Shown here piece after piece: positions 24,580-33,892 of a stretch of DNA of 64,000 nucleotides. The DNA is taken from the NCBI GenBank assembly GCA_020634155.1, contig JACKCI010000002.1, forward strand, positions 124,001 to 188,000. Reading direction: 5' to 3'. The stretch comes from Anaerolineales bacterium (lineage in GTDB: Bacteria > Chloroflexota > Anaerolineae > Aggregatilineales > J027). The translations under genes were made by a program, and so were the position numbers. The notes below the pieces were generated by a model. It worked only from the letters and a program-made list of their open reading frames with translations. It had not been told where the DNA came from and searched no databases. Position 1 is the stretch's first letter. Every line of letters starts with the position of its first letter.

Positions 24580-24664
24580 GTTCAATATGCTATAATGCCA
24601 ACATATGATGATTTGTACGCCACCACCACTTGAGGGGCGGGAATAGCGCCACATTGTACACAGT
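24580..24664. repeat. Right half of the interrupted dispersed repeat
   Basis: The segment containing CTTGAGGGGCGGGAATAGCG and CCACATTGTACACAGTA matches 33799-33875 (CTTGAGGGGCAGGAATAGCG, CCACATGGTATAGAGTA). Together with 23046-23112 it rebuilds one ~150-bp repeat. Confidence 0.6.
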
Positions 24665-24718
24665 ATTGCCCGAAACCCGTCGCTCCCGTAGGCCTATAGT
24701 AAAAAACTATAAGATAAC

Positions 24719-24746
24719 AAATCCTCAAAATCACTTGGGGATTTTT
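24719..24746 (+). terminator. Rho-independent terminator
   Basis: AAATCCTCAA (24719-24728) pairs with TTGGGGATTT (24735-24744), ten pairs with one G-U, and a run of T follows. A shorter TATAGT/ACTATA hairpin precedes it at 24695-24711. It would end rightward transcripts from the hepT/IS side; read on the minus strand the stem also folds with one mismatch and could serve the response regulator gene ending at 24805. Confidence 0.65.
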
Positions 24747-24804
24747 GTGTTTTATAGGCTGTTGTCATTTTGTTCGCGGGAGCGAATTTCTAATGAAAAA
24801 GACG

Positions 24805-25452
24805 CTATTCATTCCCCAAACCCGCATCACGGGCACGAATAGCAGCCTGCACACGATCCGCCACTTGCAGTTTACTAAAGATATTGGATACATGATTGCG
24901 GACTGTTTTTATGCTCAGATTCAACTTGGCTGCAATGTCGGCATTCGAAGCCCCCTGCGCGATGAGGGTCAAAATTTCACGCTCTCGGGCGGTGAGTTCA
25001 GGAAAAATCTCTGTGCCTGATGGCTTCAGATTCGCAAAATACTGCATGAGTCGTTCCGCAATTTCAGGACTGAAGAGACATTCGCCATTAGCGACAGCAC
25101 TCACAGCACGTAACAGAACACTCTGATCGGCACCCTTTAGCACATAACCGCGTGCGCCAACACGCATGGCAGCAAAAACTGAGGCATCGTCTTGAAACAT
25201 CGTTAGCATAATAATCCCTATATGGGGATGCAGACGGAGAATACGGCGAGTGGCTTCAATGCCGTTCCCCTCTGGCATCTGGAGATCCATCAGAATCACA
25301 TCTGGCTGTAGCGTGTCAGCTTTGTCTAGTGTTTCCTGCCCACTGGCTGTTTCACCAACTACATCAATATCCGGTACAGATGCTAGTAGTGCATGTAGCC
25401 CTTCTCGGAACAAGGTATGATCATCCGCTATCAGGACTCGGATGGGTTCCAT
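24805..25452 (-). CDS. NarL/LuxR-family response regulator
   Basis: A 215-aa two-component regulator. The receiver domain has the acidic pair Asp10/Asp11, phospho-acceptor Asp56 (VILMDLQMP) and the conserved Lys (YVLKGADQ). The C-terminal LuxR helix-turn-helix is LTAREREILTLIAQGASNAD, IAAKLNLSIKTVRNHVSNI. Its start lies inside the end of the histidine kinase gene (22-bp overlap), marking them as a cognate pair. Target genes are not evident from sequence. Confidence 0.92.
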   Translation of the reverse strand: MEPIRVLIADDHTLFREGLHALLASVPDIDVVGETASGQETLDKADTLQPDVILMDLQMPEGNGIEATRRILRLHPHIGIIMLTMFQDDASVFAAMRVGARGYVLKGADQSVLLRAVSAVANGECLFSPEIAERLMQYFANLKPSGTEIFPELTAREREILTLIAQGASNADIAAKLNLSIKTVRNHVSNIFSKLQVADRVQAAIRARDAGLGNE

Positions 25453-27548
25453 GATTCTCCCTCATGATAACTGTCTGTCATCAATGGTAACTGTACCATA
25501 ACACAAGTACCTTGTCTGGGATGTGCGCTAAATACACACGTTCCGCCTAGTTCTTCTGTTCGCTCACGCATAGAAATCATCCCGACGCCAAGTTGTAGAT
25601 GAGTGGGGATTCCGCACCCATCGTCGCTGATTTCTAGACATAGATTCTCACCATAGGACAGACGGACCCAACAGTGTTGAGCATAAGCATGCTGGTTGAC
25701 GTTGTGAATCGCTTCAAGTGTGATGCGGTAAGCTGCAACTTCTACCGCTGCTGCTAAAGTGGGCAGCGTTTCGGGTGCCTCCAATGTGATATGCAATCCG
25801 TGTGTGTAGTTCGCGGCGATATGTTCCTGTAGCGCCCCAACTAGTCCGAGTTGATCAAGCGTTGGTGGACGTAGGTTATGAGCGATACGGCGAATGTCAG
25901 CTAGAACCGTCTGAATTTGTGCTTTGAGTTCGGCAATCATGGCCTGTGCGCGTTCAGAATCATGACCAATCAGGTTAGCACTTGCGTCTAGCTTAAATGA
26001 CATGGCAGCCAGTGTGGGGCCGAGTCCATCGTGCAAATCACGGCGCAGGCGGCGGCGCTCTTCCTCACGGGCTGTGACCAAACGCTCACGGGAACGCTGT
26101 AAATCCTGAGTCAAGCGCACATTAAAGGCAGCAACTCCCGTTTGACGGGCGATGGTTTCGAGCAACTGTCGGTCAGCCAGCGAGAACGGCTCACCGCGAG
26201 TACGTGGTGCGACTCGAAGCTGCCCTATCATTTCGGATTGGTACACAAGCGGGAGAATGTCCATGTCATGGTCTGGTTTGCGTGTCCATGTAGAAGAGCG
26301 CACATATTCAGCCGTAACCGTGAACTGCTCATTCTCTTTCAGTGCAATGGCGGCATAGGGAAGTTTGAGCGCCTCAGCCACACCCTCTACAATCGTAGGT
26401 AGCACAACCTGTGCCGTGACGACGGCTTCAAGGCGAGCAGATAAGCGGGCTAATACAGCATAGGGGTCATCTCGCTCACCGAACATGAGGCGGTTCACAT
26501 CCTGTTGAAGGTGTTGCCGCAGGGGTTGAAAGGACATTGCAACTATACCCGTAGCAAAGAGGGACAGAGGCAGACTCCCGCGATTCTGGAACAGGCTTCC
26601 TAAAGAGCCAACAATCAGCACATACATACCCAAAATGAGAGTGGTTAACGAGCCATAGACCAAGGTGCGATTAATCACGATGTCGATATCCCACAGTCGG
26701 TAGCGCAAAATAGCGATTCCAGTAGCAACGACAATGCCTGCAATCGTAAAATCTGTGGCGATAATCGACGCTTCTTCGCTGAGTGGATTGTCCGGCCAGA
26801 GCAACCAAGGAATACTGCCCACGATATTCCCCACAATAACCATCACCCCCGCAAAGGCGATCCACTTAAGCTGCACGTGTGCTATTCCAACAGTGTGTCG
26901 AAACCGGAGAATGATTGACGCAATCGATCCCACTATACCCACTACAAGCAACGGGGTAGCGATGACCATCAACGCCGTCAAAAACCCCGCACTACCAGTA
27001 ATTCCGAAAGGGTTAACTTCAGTGTGCCCTAATTCTTCTAGCGGACGAGGGTAAAAGGCCACCACAGTAATAATCATGACGATTCCCAGACCAGCAGCCC
27101 AAGCAACTGGACGCCATCTCGTAGTTGGGAGTTGCCCATCGGGAAATAGCAGCAGCAGAAACGTAATTGGCAACAATACATTAGGAATCCAAACCCAAAT
27201 GGTCAGCCATTGGGCAAGTTCGCCTCCGGGTAAAGTCATGATGTGTTGATCGTACACACTGTAGCCCACTGACAACATGTTGAGAGCGCTGAGGAATCCA
27301 GTAACACAAAACATCCACCCGATGAGGTTGCGGGGATAACGAGTTGCAACAAGCGTGCCAGCAACACCATAAGCGACTGTAAGTAGTGGTGTGAAAAACT
27401 GGTGCGGGAATGGTGTTAGATGATTCTCAGCGGCGCTGAGTGCGAGGATACTCATTGCCAAACCTATCGTTACTAGTGCAACGGAAATCAGTGTGATAGA
27501 CCAAGCTAGGTGGCGGGCCGTTTGGTTGCTCATCATTGTGTCATCCAT
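25431..27548 (-). CDS. Membrane sensor histidine kinase, NarX/DesK-like class
   Basis: A 705-aa kinase. The N-terminal 290 residues contain about eight to nine transmembrane helices (for example VALVTIGLAMSILALSA and MVIVGNIVGSIPWLL). A GAF-like segment follows (residues ~375-480), then a HisKA_3 dimerisation domain with the phospho-accepting His in RRRLRRDLHDGLGPTLAAM, and a HATPase_c domain with ISDDGCGIP. It pairs with the overlapping response regulator. The ligand is unknown; the multi-span sensor suggests a membrane or small-molecule signal. Confidence 0.9.
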   Translation of the reverse strand: MDDTMMSNQTARHLAWSITLISVALVTIGLAMSILALSAAENHLTPFPHQFFTPLLTVAYGVAGTLVATRYPRNLIGWMFCVTGFLSALNMLSVGYSVYDQHIMTLPGGELAQWLTIWVWIPNVLLPITFLLLLFPDGQLPTTRWRPVAWAAGLGIVMIITVVAFYPRPLEELGHTEVNPFGITGSAGFLTALMVIATPLLVVGIVGSIASIILRFRHTVGIAHVQLKWIAFAGVMVIVGNIVGSIPWLLWPDNPLSEEASIIATDFTIAGIVVATGIAILRYRLWDIDIVINRTLVYGSLTTLILGMYVLIVGSLGSLFQNRGSLPLSLFATGIVAMSFQPLRQHLQQDVNRLMFGERDDPYAVLARLSARLEAVVTAQVVLPTIVEGVAEALKLPYAAIALKENEQFTVTAEYVRSSTWTRKPDHDMDILPLVYQSEMIGQLRVAPRTRGEPFSLADRQLLETIARQTGVAAFNVRLTQDLQRSRERLVTAREEERRRLRRDLHDGLGPTLAAMSFKLDASANLIGHDSERAQAMIAELKAQIQTVLADIRRIAHNLRPPTLDQLGLVGALQEHIAANYTHGLHITLEAPETLPTLAAAVEVAAYRITLEAIHNVNQHAYAQHCWVRLSYGENLCLEISDDGCGIPTHLQLGVGMISMRERTEELGGTCVFSAHPRQGTCVMVQLPLMTDSYHEGESWNPSES

Positions 27549-27600
27549 GAACCTTCTGGCGTTTTCACTTCATCTCTATGTTAGCACCAAAAAGGGCAAC

Positions 27601-28155
27601 CTAGCTTGCTACGAGCAGCGTAATTCCAATGATGAGTGGGGCCATATGATGGAGTACCGGAAAGTAGATGTCACGTGGGCTGAGGATGAGTAGCATTATC
27701 AGCCAGCCTAAGTTCCAGATAATGGTTATCCACCCCACCCAATCCGCTACAAGCTCAGTTTGAAGCAAGGATACGCCAAGAAGGGCCTGAGCCAAGAAGG
27801 CAATGACAACATAGAATACTACTTGTGGGTAGGCCCACTCATGGGTGCCAAGGAATGACGTTTCGGCAATTACAACGACCGCTGCACCTAACCCATACAT
27901 CACAACGCCCAACCGTGCTACGCCAGAATCTCCGGCTTGTTGTAATAGATCTTCCAGCAGCACCAGACCGAGAACCGTCGCCAGTAGTGCAAGGATAACG
28001 AAACCTCGTTCCCAAAGCAGATAACGTGGAGTTTGCGCGATGGGCCATGTCCATATAGCACGACCTGTGTATAAAATGCCGCCTACGGTAAACACCACGA
28101 AACCAAGAATCATCAGATAAGCTGCGCTCTGACGCTCGGATAATAGTTCACTCAT
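27601..28155 (-). CDS. Small polytopic membrane protein, unknown
   Basis: From ATG 28155 the product is 184 aa with about six hydrophobic helices (AAYLMILGFVVFTVGGIL, RGFVILALLATVLGLVLL, VVFYVVIAFLAQALLGVSL, ITIIWNLGWLIMLLIL). An upstream in-frame start at 28221 would add an unlikely polar extension; GCGAGAAC lies before 28155. It follows the ScyD-like gene on the same strand, within the gene set transcribed away from the MalT-like regulator. Family not recognised. Confidence 0.6.
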   Translation of the reverse strand: MSELLSERQSAAYLMILGFVVFTVGGILYTGRAIWTWPIAQTPRYLLWERGFVILALLATVLGLVLLEDLLQQAGDSGVARLGVVMYGLGAAVVVIAETSFLGTHEWAYPQVVFYVVIAFLAQALLGVSLLQTELVADWVGWITIIWNLGWLIMLLILSPRDIYFPVLHHMAPLIIGITLLVAS

Positions 28156-28247
28156 TATTGTTCTCGCTTTCGTCTTGTATTGATGCGGCAATATGGGAGA
28201 TAGTGTGTGCCTACCTCCCACATTGCCAGTTTAGAGCCAACGGAAGG

Positions 28248-29384
28248 CTATTCGCTTGCTGTAATGGAGTCACCTGCCATATCAGTCAATTGATCAAAAC
28301 GCACGACTGCACCAGACCCCGGTGCGCCTAAGCCGTTGATGGTTACGAAGGCATTCCCCTCTGAATCGAATGTTATACTCGTCGGAAAAGACAGTCCACT
28401 GACTAAGACTTCCGAAGCATCGCCCTCGTGAATGCGAACTATTGAGCCAGCATCGGGAAGGGGGCCTTGCTCGGTAAACATCCCAAATTGAACCGCGTAT
28501 AATTCCCCATCCGGCCCGTGCTGCAAATCGGTAAGCATCGTCAATCCTGTTGCATAGTCGCTGATCTCGCCGTCTGGTGTAACCAGCAGCACTTTGGCCG
28601 AGCCGGGGATAAAGGGAAACCCACTCAGCAACGAGACATAGGTGTTGCCATCCTCATCGAAGGCCACTGCCGTCGGGACAGGGTCAGTTTCCATTGCATT
28701 GTTACGCGCTGGGTTAGGCATAGTGATGGGAAGTCCCTCGAAGGTCGCCACATGCTCAATCTCACCTGAGTCTGGGTTGACACGCATTAACGTATTGGCA
28801 CCAGCATCGGCAATCCAGAGCCAACCGTCTGGCCCAACTGTGATTCCGTAAGGATGGGTTTCGATGACCATGCCATCAAGGTTATGGTCATTTTCATAGG
28901 CCCACATATCTGCCACTTGGGTGATAGTGTTGTCCTCTATCTGAACAACAGTTCCCGTAAGATTGGGCGCATCACCAACACCACCTGTCCAGCCGCCACT
29001 GGTTACATATAACTCACCATCGAGCCAAGTCAGGCGTGCCCCGCCAACCATCTCCATATCTGATGCAGCTATAGAGGGCAGCACTGCCACTTCCGTCTGT
29101 TCGCCATCCGGCTCTACCATCACAATCCGTGCGGTTGTCCCCATGTGGGTTGTAAAGGGTTGACCAGTTTCCATTGAGATGTACTGGATATCTTCTTCAC
29201 CCCCCAAACCACTTTCAATCACCCAAAGATTGCCTTCATCGTCAATGGTGATACCCTGTGGGCCGTTGAAGCCGCTGGCAACGATTGTTCCGCCTCCGCC
29301 ATCTTGTGTCGGCGGGTCGGCCATCACTAGGTTAGGAAAAAGCAAGAGGATAACGATTGCTAGAACGAGTGCCCGGTATTGCAT
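28248..29384 (-). CDS. ScyD/ScyE-family secreted beta-propeller protein
   Basis: A 378-aa protein with a signal peptide (LVLAIVILLLFPNLVMA) and repeated propeller blades: GFNGPQGITIDDEGNLWV, THPYGITVGPDGWLWIAD, PTAVAFDEDGNTYVS, LSFPTSITFDSEGNAFVT. This is the layout of ScyD/ScyE-family proteins and related NHL-like propellers. The enzymatic or binding role in non-cyanobacteria is not known. An AGGAGC ribosome site precedes ATG 29384. It is part of the minus-strand set near the MalT-like regulator. Confidence 0.8.
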   Translation of the reverse strand: MQYRALVLAIVILLLFPNLVMADPPTQDGGGGTIVASGFNGPQGITIDDEGNLWVIESGLGGEEDIQYISMETGQPFTTHMGTTARIVMVEPDGEQTEVAVLPSIAASDMEMVGGARLTWLDGELYVTSGGWTGGVGDAPNLTGTVVQIEDNTITQVADMWAYENDHNLDGMVIETHPYGITVGPDGWLWIADAGANTLMRVNPDSGEIEHVATFEGLPITMPNPARNNAMETDPVPTAVAFDEDGNTYVSLLSGFPFIPGSAKVLLVTPDGEISDYATGLTMLTDLQHGPDGELYAVQFGMFTEQGPLPDAGSIVRIHEGDASEVLVSGLSFPTSITFDSEGNAFVTINGLGAPGSGAVVRFDQLTDMAGDSITASE

Positions 29385-29742
29385 TGGAAGCTCCTATTGA
29401 ATCTCATACCGTCTCTATGTATTACAGATTACTTGAGGAGATGTCCTGCTGTCATGAGACCCAAAACCCGATTAGCTCCGGGAAGAATGCCCATAGAGGT
29501 CAGGAAGAAGATCGTGGTACCGGAAGACCCACATTTGATCCTATCCCAGAATGTCAGTACCCTGTGAACTCATCGCTCCCACCCTGCCGCTTGGCAAAGT
29601 TTATTGTAGACACCGCGAGGCGAAGAGCAATTTCTTTAGAACCCCCCTCTGCCTTTATATTAATTGGAGCAAGTCCCCTGAATAGTCGATAGAGGCTGAG
29701 GAGGTGGCACGAACATCTCACTGTCGCACCACCTGTATGACG
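29385..29742. other. Intergenic stretch with IS481 relic
   Basis: The 358 bp between the ScyD-like and the DUF4386-like genes holds a decayed IS481 end (29563-29640) and no supported gene. Short open frames on the plus strand (for example 29379-29567) have no ribosome site and no recognisable product. Confidence 0.5.
29563..29640 (-). mobile_element. Relic of IS481-type element end
   Basis: TGTGAACTCATCG followed by CTGCCGCTTGGCAAAG and CGAAGAGCAATTTC parallels the left end of the intact element (TGTGAACTAATCG, GTGCCGCTTGGCAACGG, CGATGAGCAATTGC). The minus-strand reading IALRLAVSTINFAKRQ is a decayed version of the transposase tail LIAAQRLRKKSVAKRH. Only this end remains. Confidence 0.6.
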
Positions 29743-30444
29743 CTAACTTTTGCTGCGTACCAGTACGACACCCGTCCAGATGTACCAAGCGATGATGCCT
29801 AACCCGAAGATTGCGCCCATATCAGCCAACGGCGGTACCAGTGTGATGATCCCCGCGGCACCAACCAGCAACCCAGCCAAGTTGAGCGCCTTTGGCAACC
29901 CACCACGCAACGCAGCCAAACTCACCAATAATACCCACAGCCCGCCGACAATCTCATTACCACCACCGATACCTTTGTACACGCTGTCAATGGTCGTCCA
30001 AACGGTACCTGCTTGGGTGGGGTCAGTTGCATACAGGTCGATAACGGCTGTTGCGCCGACATTGGCGACCATGCCGCTGGCGATTACCAGCCCAGACCAA
30101 ATCAATCCGAGTGCAGCAGCAATCTGCGCGATGCCGGGGGCGATGGATTTCAAACGCTCGACCATCGCCAATGTCAAGACTGCTTGCATGATACCGAACA
30201 ACACATAAATCACGAGGTTCCAGACATAGAATGTGGTTTGGTTGTCGCGCAGAAACTCGACAGTTTCGACGGAGTTGAGTTCGCCAGTGGTCAATGGCTC
30301 GAATGTGGTCACGAACAGGGCAAAGCCGAATAAGAATGTGAAGGCAGCGATGATTCCTGCTAATCCACCTATCTTGAATAGGCTGACAGGTTGATTCTCG
30401 GTACGGGTGAAGGTGTTCGTTGGTGTCTGTGCAATGGCGGTCAT
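29743..30444 (-). CDS. DUF4386-like membrane protein
   Basis: A 233-aa protein with about six transmembrane helices (GLAGIIAAFTFLFGFALFV, FYVWNLVIYVLFGIMQAVL, LGLIWSGLVIASGMVANVG, IVGGLWVLLVSLAALRGG, AAGIITLVPPLADMG, FGLGIIAWYIWTGVVLV). Spacing and the loop between helices resemble DUF4386-family proteins, whose function is unknown. AAGGAGACAAG precedes the start. It sits between the ScyD-like gene and the 72-aa gene, on the strand of the MalT-like regulator. Confidence 0.65.
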   Translation of the reverse strand: MTAIAQTPTNTFTRTENQPVSLFKIGGLAGIIAAFTFLFGFALFVTTFEPLTTGELNSVETVEFLRDNQTTFYVWNLVIYVLFGIMQAVLTLAMVERLKSIAPGIAQIAAALGLIWSGLVIASGMVANVGATAVIDLYATDPTQAGTVWTTIDSVYKGIGGGNEIVGGLWVLLVSLAALRGGLPKALNLAGLLVGAAGIITLVPPLADMGAIFGLGIIAWYIWTGVVLVRSKS

Positions 30445-30589
30445 AATCTTGTCTCCTTGAGTTTTGAATGTTTTATGATGGATAAGACAGGTAGCGTTTT
30501 ATGCTGAAGGCTGGTAATACACGATTCGTGAGGTGAATTTGACGATTCCTTCCATTAGAGTAGTTCCCAGCAATCAATGGCTTGCAGAC

Positions 30590-30808
30590 TTATTCGCCGT
30601 CTACACGATTGACGGCCAGCAATTCCAGACCACTATCGCGTACAGTACGCAACAGCCCATGTAGTGCCGATTGATCGGCTAGTGTTCCAGTAAGGTGAGT
30701 TTCGCCCTCCTCGGTGAAGGTCATGGTCATGCCCTCGAAGCGGGTGGCCCACTGTTCGCTCAGATGGCCTTTGATCCGGATGGTGTAGGTTCCTTGTTCC
30801 TCGTTCAT
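30590..30808 (-). CDS. Small conserved protein next to MalT-like regulator (72 aa)
   Basis: A 72-aa acidic protein of the pattern YTIRIKGHLSEQWATRFEGM, then GETHLTGTLADQSALHGLL, ending in a short VN-containing tail. This compact alpha/beta pattern recurs next to LuxR/MalT-type regulators and stress genes in Chloroflexota and Actinobacteria as far as I recall; its role is unknown. AAGGTGA lies before the ATG. Gaps of 126 bp and 145 bp flank it, so it may have its own promoter. Confidence 0.65.
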   Translation of the reverse strand: MNEEQGTYTIRIKGHLSEQWATRFEGMTMTFTEEGETHLTGTLADQSALHGLLRTVRDSGLELLAVNRVDGE

Positions 30809-30934
30809 CAGTCACCTTGTCTGCCTATCTCCTTCTTGGTTGTTTTGTTGATTCTGATAAGAGCATATGATATGACGTGATGAGTAGTCATCGTCACATG
30901 TGATGATTGATGTGATGATCTATAGAAAGGGGCT

Positions 30935-33637
30935 TTACAGCAGGGCGAGTTCTTGCGCCCGTCGGACAGCAGCCCGACGATTGTTAACGTCTAGCTTGCT
31001 GTAGATGCTGCGGGTGTGAGTCCGCATGGTGCTGAGGGACACAACCAGTTGGCGAGCGATTTCCGGCCCGCTAAGGTCTGTATGCAATAAACGCAGTACA
31101 TCCAGTTCGCGGTCACTTAGGGGGTCAATCAATGCTTGTGCTGCGGGTGGGGGTGGTGTCGGAGCATCGAAAGCAGCCAGCAACTGGTGTACATAATTTG
31201 GCATGATGACCTGTGCTTCCGCCTCGCGCAGCAGGTCGGCTATGGGTTGGCCTCCATCTACGAACAAACGGATATAGCTTTCCGGTTCCGCCAACACGAG
31301 CGCCTGATGCAGCGCATTCAAGGCAAGAGGTATCTCATGCTGTGCAGTGTACATCAATGCTCGAAGGATGAAGACCTCGATAACATGCGCGATTCGCCCA
31401 CTGTCATGGGTTGTCGCATACAATCGATCCAACAGGTTATGCGTTGAGGTTCGCAGAATGTCTGAAGGTTGCGCTTGATACAATGCAATCTGTAGAAGCG
31501 TGAATGTCAAATACTCGTACTCGCGCAGATACGTGATGTCGCCATCTGGCGATAATCCCTGCTGGCGTGCCCAGCGTTGGGCTACATCTAGTTTGCCTTG
31601 TCGAATCCACACACGGGCTTTGAGGGCATGGATAGAGTGATTGAGAAACACAGGTGTTGGTACCAACTGTTGTTCGGCTTCATGAAGTAGCTGGAGCGCC
31701 GTTGCAAAATCTCCTTGTGCGATTTCTAGTTGGGCCTGTGTTGCATATAACCGTGATTGCCAGTTGGGACGTATAATACCTTGTTCGCCTAGCTCCTCCG
31801 CAGCAAGGAGGTTTTCCTCAGCCAGAACCAGTTGATTCCGCATCAGATATACATCGGCAATGCCGCGATAGAGGTCTTCTAGCCCGATGACGGATGGGTT
31901 ACCTTGTCGTGCTAAAAACTGAAAGGCGTTGTTATAGGCGTGGTACGCGTCGTGGAGCCGACCAAGCGTGATTCGAATATCGCCGATGATGAATACCAAT
32001 TCGGTAGCATCCATGATGTTTCCGGCGGCTTCCATGTATGCCGTAAAATCACTGAATGTCTGATCGGCTTTGATAAGATCACCATTGGCTAACTGCGCCA
32101 AACCATGCAGTACCAAACCTCGTCCATAATTAGGATGGTCATGATGTCGATTAAGGCGAAGGGATTGTGCTGCAAATTGTACAGCAGTCTGTATGTCGCC
32201 CATCGTTAGGGCGCGATAGCCTCGCGCATGACAAATTGATGCAGGAAGCTCCTCGAACAGCCTCTGGTCAATGACTGCCATCTGCTTATGCTGTTCACTT
32301 GGCGCATCAAGCCAACGCTCGGCTCGCTGAAACCAAATTTCAGCCATGTCAAGATCACCATGCAGCAATTTGACCCACCCATAACCGAGACAAAGAATCG
32401 GGTGATTCAGTACAACTGCTTCTGGTAAGCGGCTCGCCCATTCAAACCATTGACCGGACTGATAGTTTTCATCCATTTTAGGCCAGATTGTCTCAATAAG
32501 GTCAGCTGCTTGCTTGAAATCGTTTGCTAGTAATGCGTGTTCTATGGCTTCCTGTAGCTGACCCTGTTTAACATACCAATCACTTGCCCAACGGTGCAGC
32601 ACCGGGATATGCTCAGGATATTCGTTGTTTAGGGCGTTGTACAGGGCATCCCCAAATAGGTGATGATAGCGATACCAACCGCGTTCATCGTCTAAAGCGA
32701 TAACGAATAGATTGCTGCGTTCCAATACTTCCAATACCTTCTGGCTATCGTTTCGTTGGGTGACCGCATCACACAGTGAACCGTTCATTTGGCCGAGTAT
32801 CGACGTATACAGCAGAAACTCGCGCATGGTTTCCGATTGGCGATGTAGCACTTCTTCCAATAGATAATCGACAATGAAACGGTGACTGCCTGTGAACGCT
32901 TGGATGAAATCCGTCGCATCGGTGCGTCCCTGTAGGGAGAGCGCCGCCAGTTGCAATCCAGCGACCCAGCCTTCGGTACGCTTTTCGAGTGCATCAATAT
33001 CCTGTGCGGAAAGCGTGAGACCCATCGCATGATTGAGAAATTCTGCGGCTTCATCCACTGTAAAGCGTAAGTCCGCAACTCGCAACTCGGTCAATTGATC
33101 ACGGACTCGCAGCCGTGAAAGCGGAAGTTGAGGGTCTTCACGGGTGATGATGACCAGATGCATTTGTGCTGGCAGGTGTTCCAACAAGAATCTCAGCGCG
33201 TCATCAATCTCTGGCGATTCCAGTAGATGATAGTCATCTAGCACTAACCAGAAATCATCAGGGATAACCGCTATTTCGTTAAGAAGGGATGTCAACACGG
33301 CTTCTATTGAGGATTGTTGCCCCGCTTGCAGCACCTCGCTTGCCAGTTGCCCAATGTCCGCATCAATCCTCTGAATAGCTGCAATGATATACCTTAGAAA
33401 CCGTGCTGAATCATTATCACGTCCATCCAGCGATAGCCATGCTGTGGGATAATTGCTTTGGGCAATCCATGTACTGGCGACGGTTGTTTTGCCGAAGCCT
33501 GCTGGTGCGGAGATTAAGGTGAGCTTACGGTATAGCCCTGCATTGAGATAGTCTATCAAGCGGGAACGTTGCACTAAATCTGGTCGCAACAGCGGCATTT
33601 GTAGCTTAGAGGACAGGATTGACATGGGTATACTCAC
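30935..33637 (-). CDS. MalT-like (LAL) LuxR-family transcriptional regulator
   Basis: A 900-aa STAND-type regulator. Walker A SAPAGFGKTT lies at residues 43-52, Walker B-like FWLVLDDYHLL near 135, a helical TPR-rich middle, and a C-terminal LuxR helix-turn-helix (LSDRELDVLRLLHTDLSGPE, then SLSTMRTHTRSIYSKLDV). MalT relatives bind an inducer through the repeat domain and activate nearby genes. The candidate targets are the 72-aa, DUF4386-like and ScyD-like genes downstream. Start is GTG 33637 or ATG 33625. Confidence 0.9.
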   Translation of the reverse strand: MSIPMSILSSKLQMPLLRPDLVQRSRLIDYLNAGLYRKLTLISAPAGFGKTTVASTWIAQSNYPTAWLSLDGRDNDSARFLRYIIAAIQRIDADIGQLASEVLQAGQQSSIEAVLTSLLNEIAVIPDDFWLVLDDYHLLESPEIDDALRFLLEHLPAQMHLVIITREDPQLPLSRLRVRDQLTELRVADLRFTVDEAAEFLNHAMGLTLSAQDIDALEKRTEGWVAGLQLAALSLQGRTDATDFIQAFTGSHRFIVDYLLEEVLHRQSETMREFLLYTSILGQMNGSLCDAVTQRNDSQKVLEVLERSNLFVIALDDERGWYRYHHLFGDALYNALNNEYPEHIPVLHRWASDWYVKQGQLQEAIEHALLANDFKQAADLIETIWPKMDENYQSGQWFEWASRLPEAVVLNHPILCLGYGWVKLLHGDLDMAEIWFQRAERWLDAPSEQHKQMAVIDQRLFEELPASICHARGYRALTMGDIQTAVQFAAQSLRLNRHHDHPNYGRGLVLHGLAQLANGDLIKADQTFSDFTAYMEAAGNIMDATELVFIIGDIRITLGRLHDAYHAYNNAFQFLARQGNPSVIGLEDLYRGIADVYLMRNQLVLAEENLLAAEELGEQGIIRPNWQSRLYATQAQLEIAQGDFATALQLLHEAEQQLVPTPVFLNHSIHALKARVWIRQGKLDVAQRWARQQGLSPDGDITYLREYEYLTFTLLQIALYQAQPSDILRTSTHNLLDRLYATTHDSGRIAHVIEVFILRALMYTAQHEIPLALNALHQALVLAEPESYIRLFVDGGQPIADLLREAEAQVIMPNYVHQLLAAFDAPTPPPPAAQALIDPLSDRELDVLRLLHTDLSGPEIARQLVVSLSTMRTHTRSIYSKLDVNNRRAAVRRAQELALL

Positions 33638-33892
33638 ATTTGCAGCTAGGACTATTGTTGCGGCGAATTAACTCCTAACACCGTTGTTTTTTCCAATAAT
33701 AAACCTGTAAAACAAGACAGCCGCCTGAAAACTGCTGACTGTGGAGGTAATACGCAGTTTGTCCTGCAACGACAAGTTAAAGATTCCTCATGGTGAGCTT
33801 ATAATACCAGAAAATGATGTTGATCATGCCACCACAGCTTGAGGGGCAGGAATAGCGCCACATGGTATAGAGTAATGGTTAATATGGGAACC
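33638..33892. other. Intergenic region with dispersed repeat
   Basis: No gene is visible. Most of the interval is the dispersed repeat described at 33727-33875. Confidence 0.5.
33727..33875. repeat. Uninterrupted copy of a ~150-bp dispersed repeat
   Basis: This copy aligns with 23046-23112 plus 24580-24664. Best-conserved blocks are GAGGTAA...GCAGTTTG near 33744-33761 and CTTGAGGGGCAGGAATAGCG near 33838-33857. No protein is encoded. It may be a miniature element, a decayed IS end pair or a structured RNA element. Confidence 0.55.

Noticed and set aside
24600..24660. tRNA- or 5S-like structure in the dispersed repeat
   Set aside because: No cloverleaf or conserved tRNA loops could be drawn by eye.
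29379..29567. 62-aa plus frame overlapping the ScyD-like start
   Set aside because: No ribosome site, overlaps a good gene start, no family pattern; lies in IS relic sequence.
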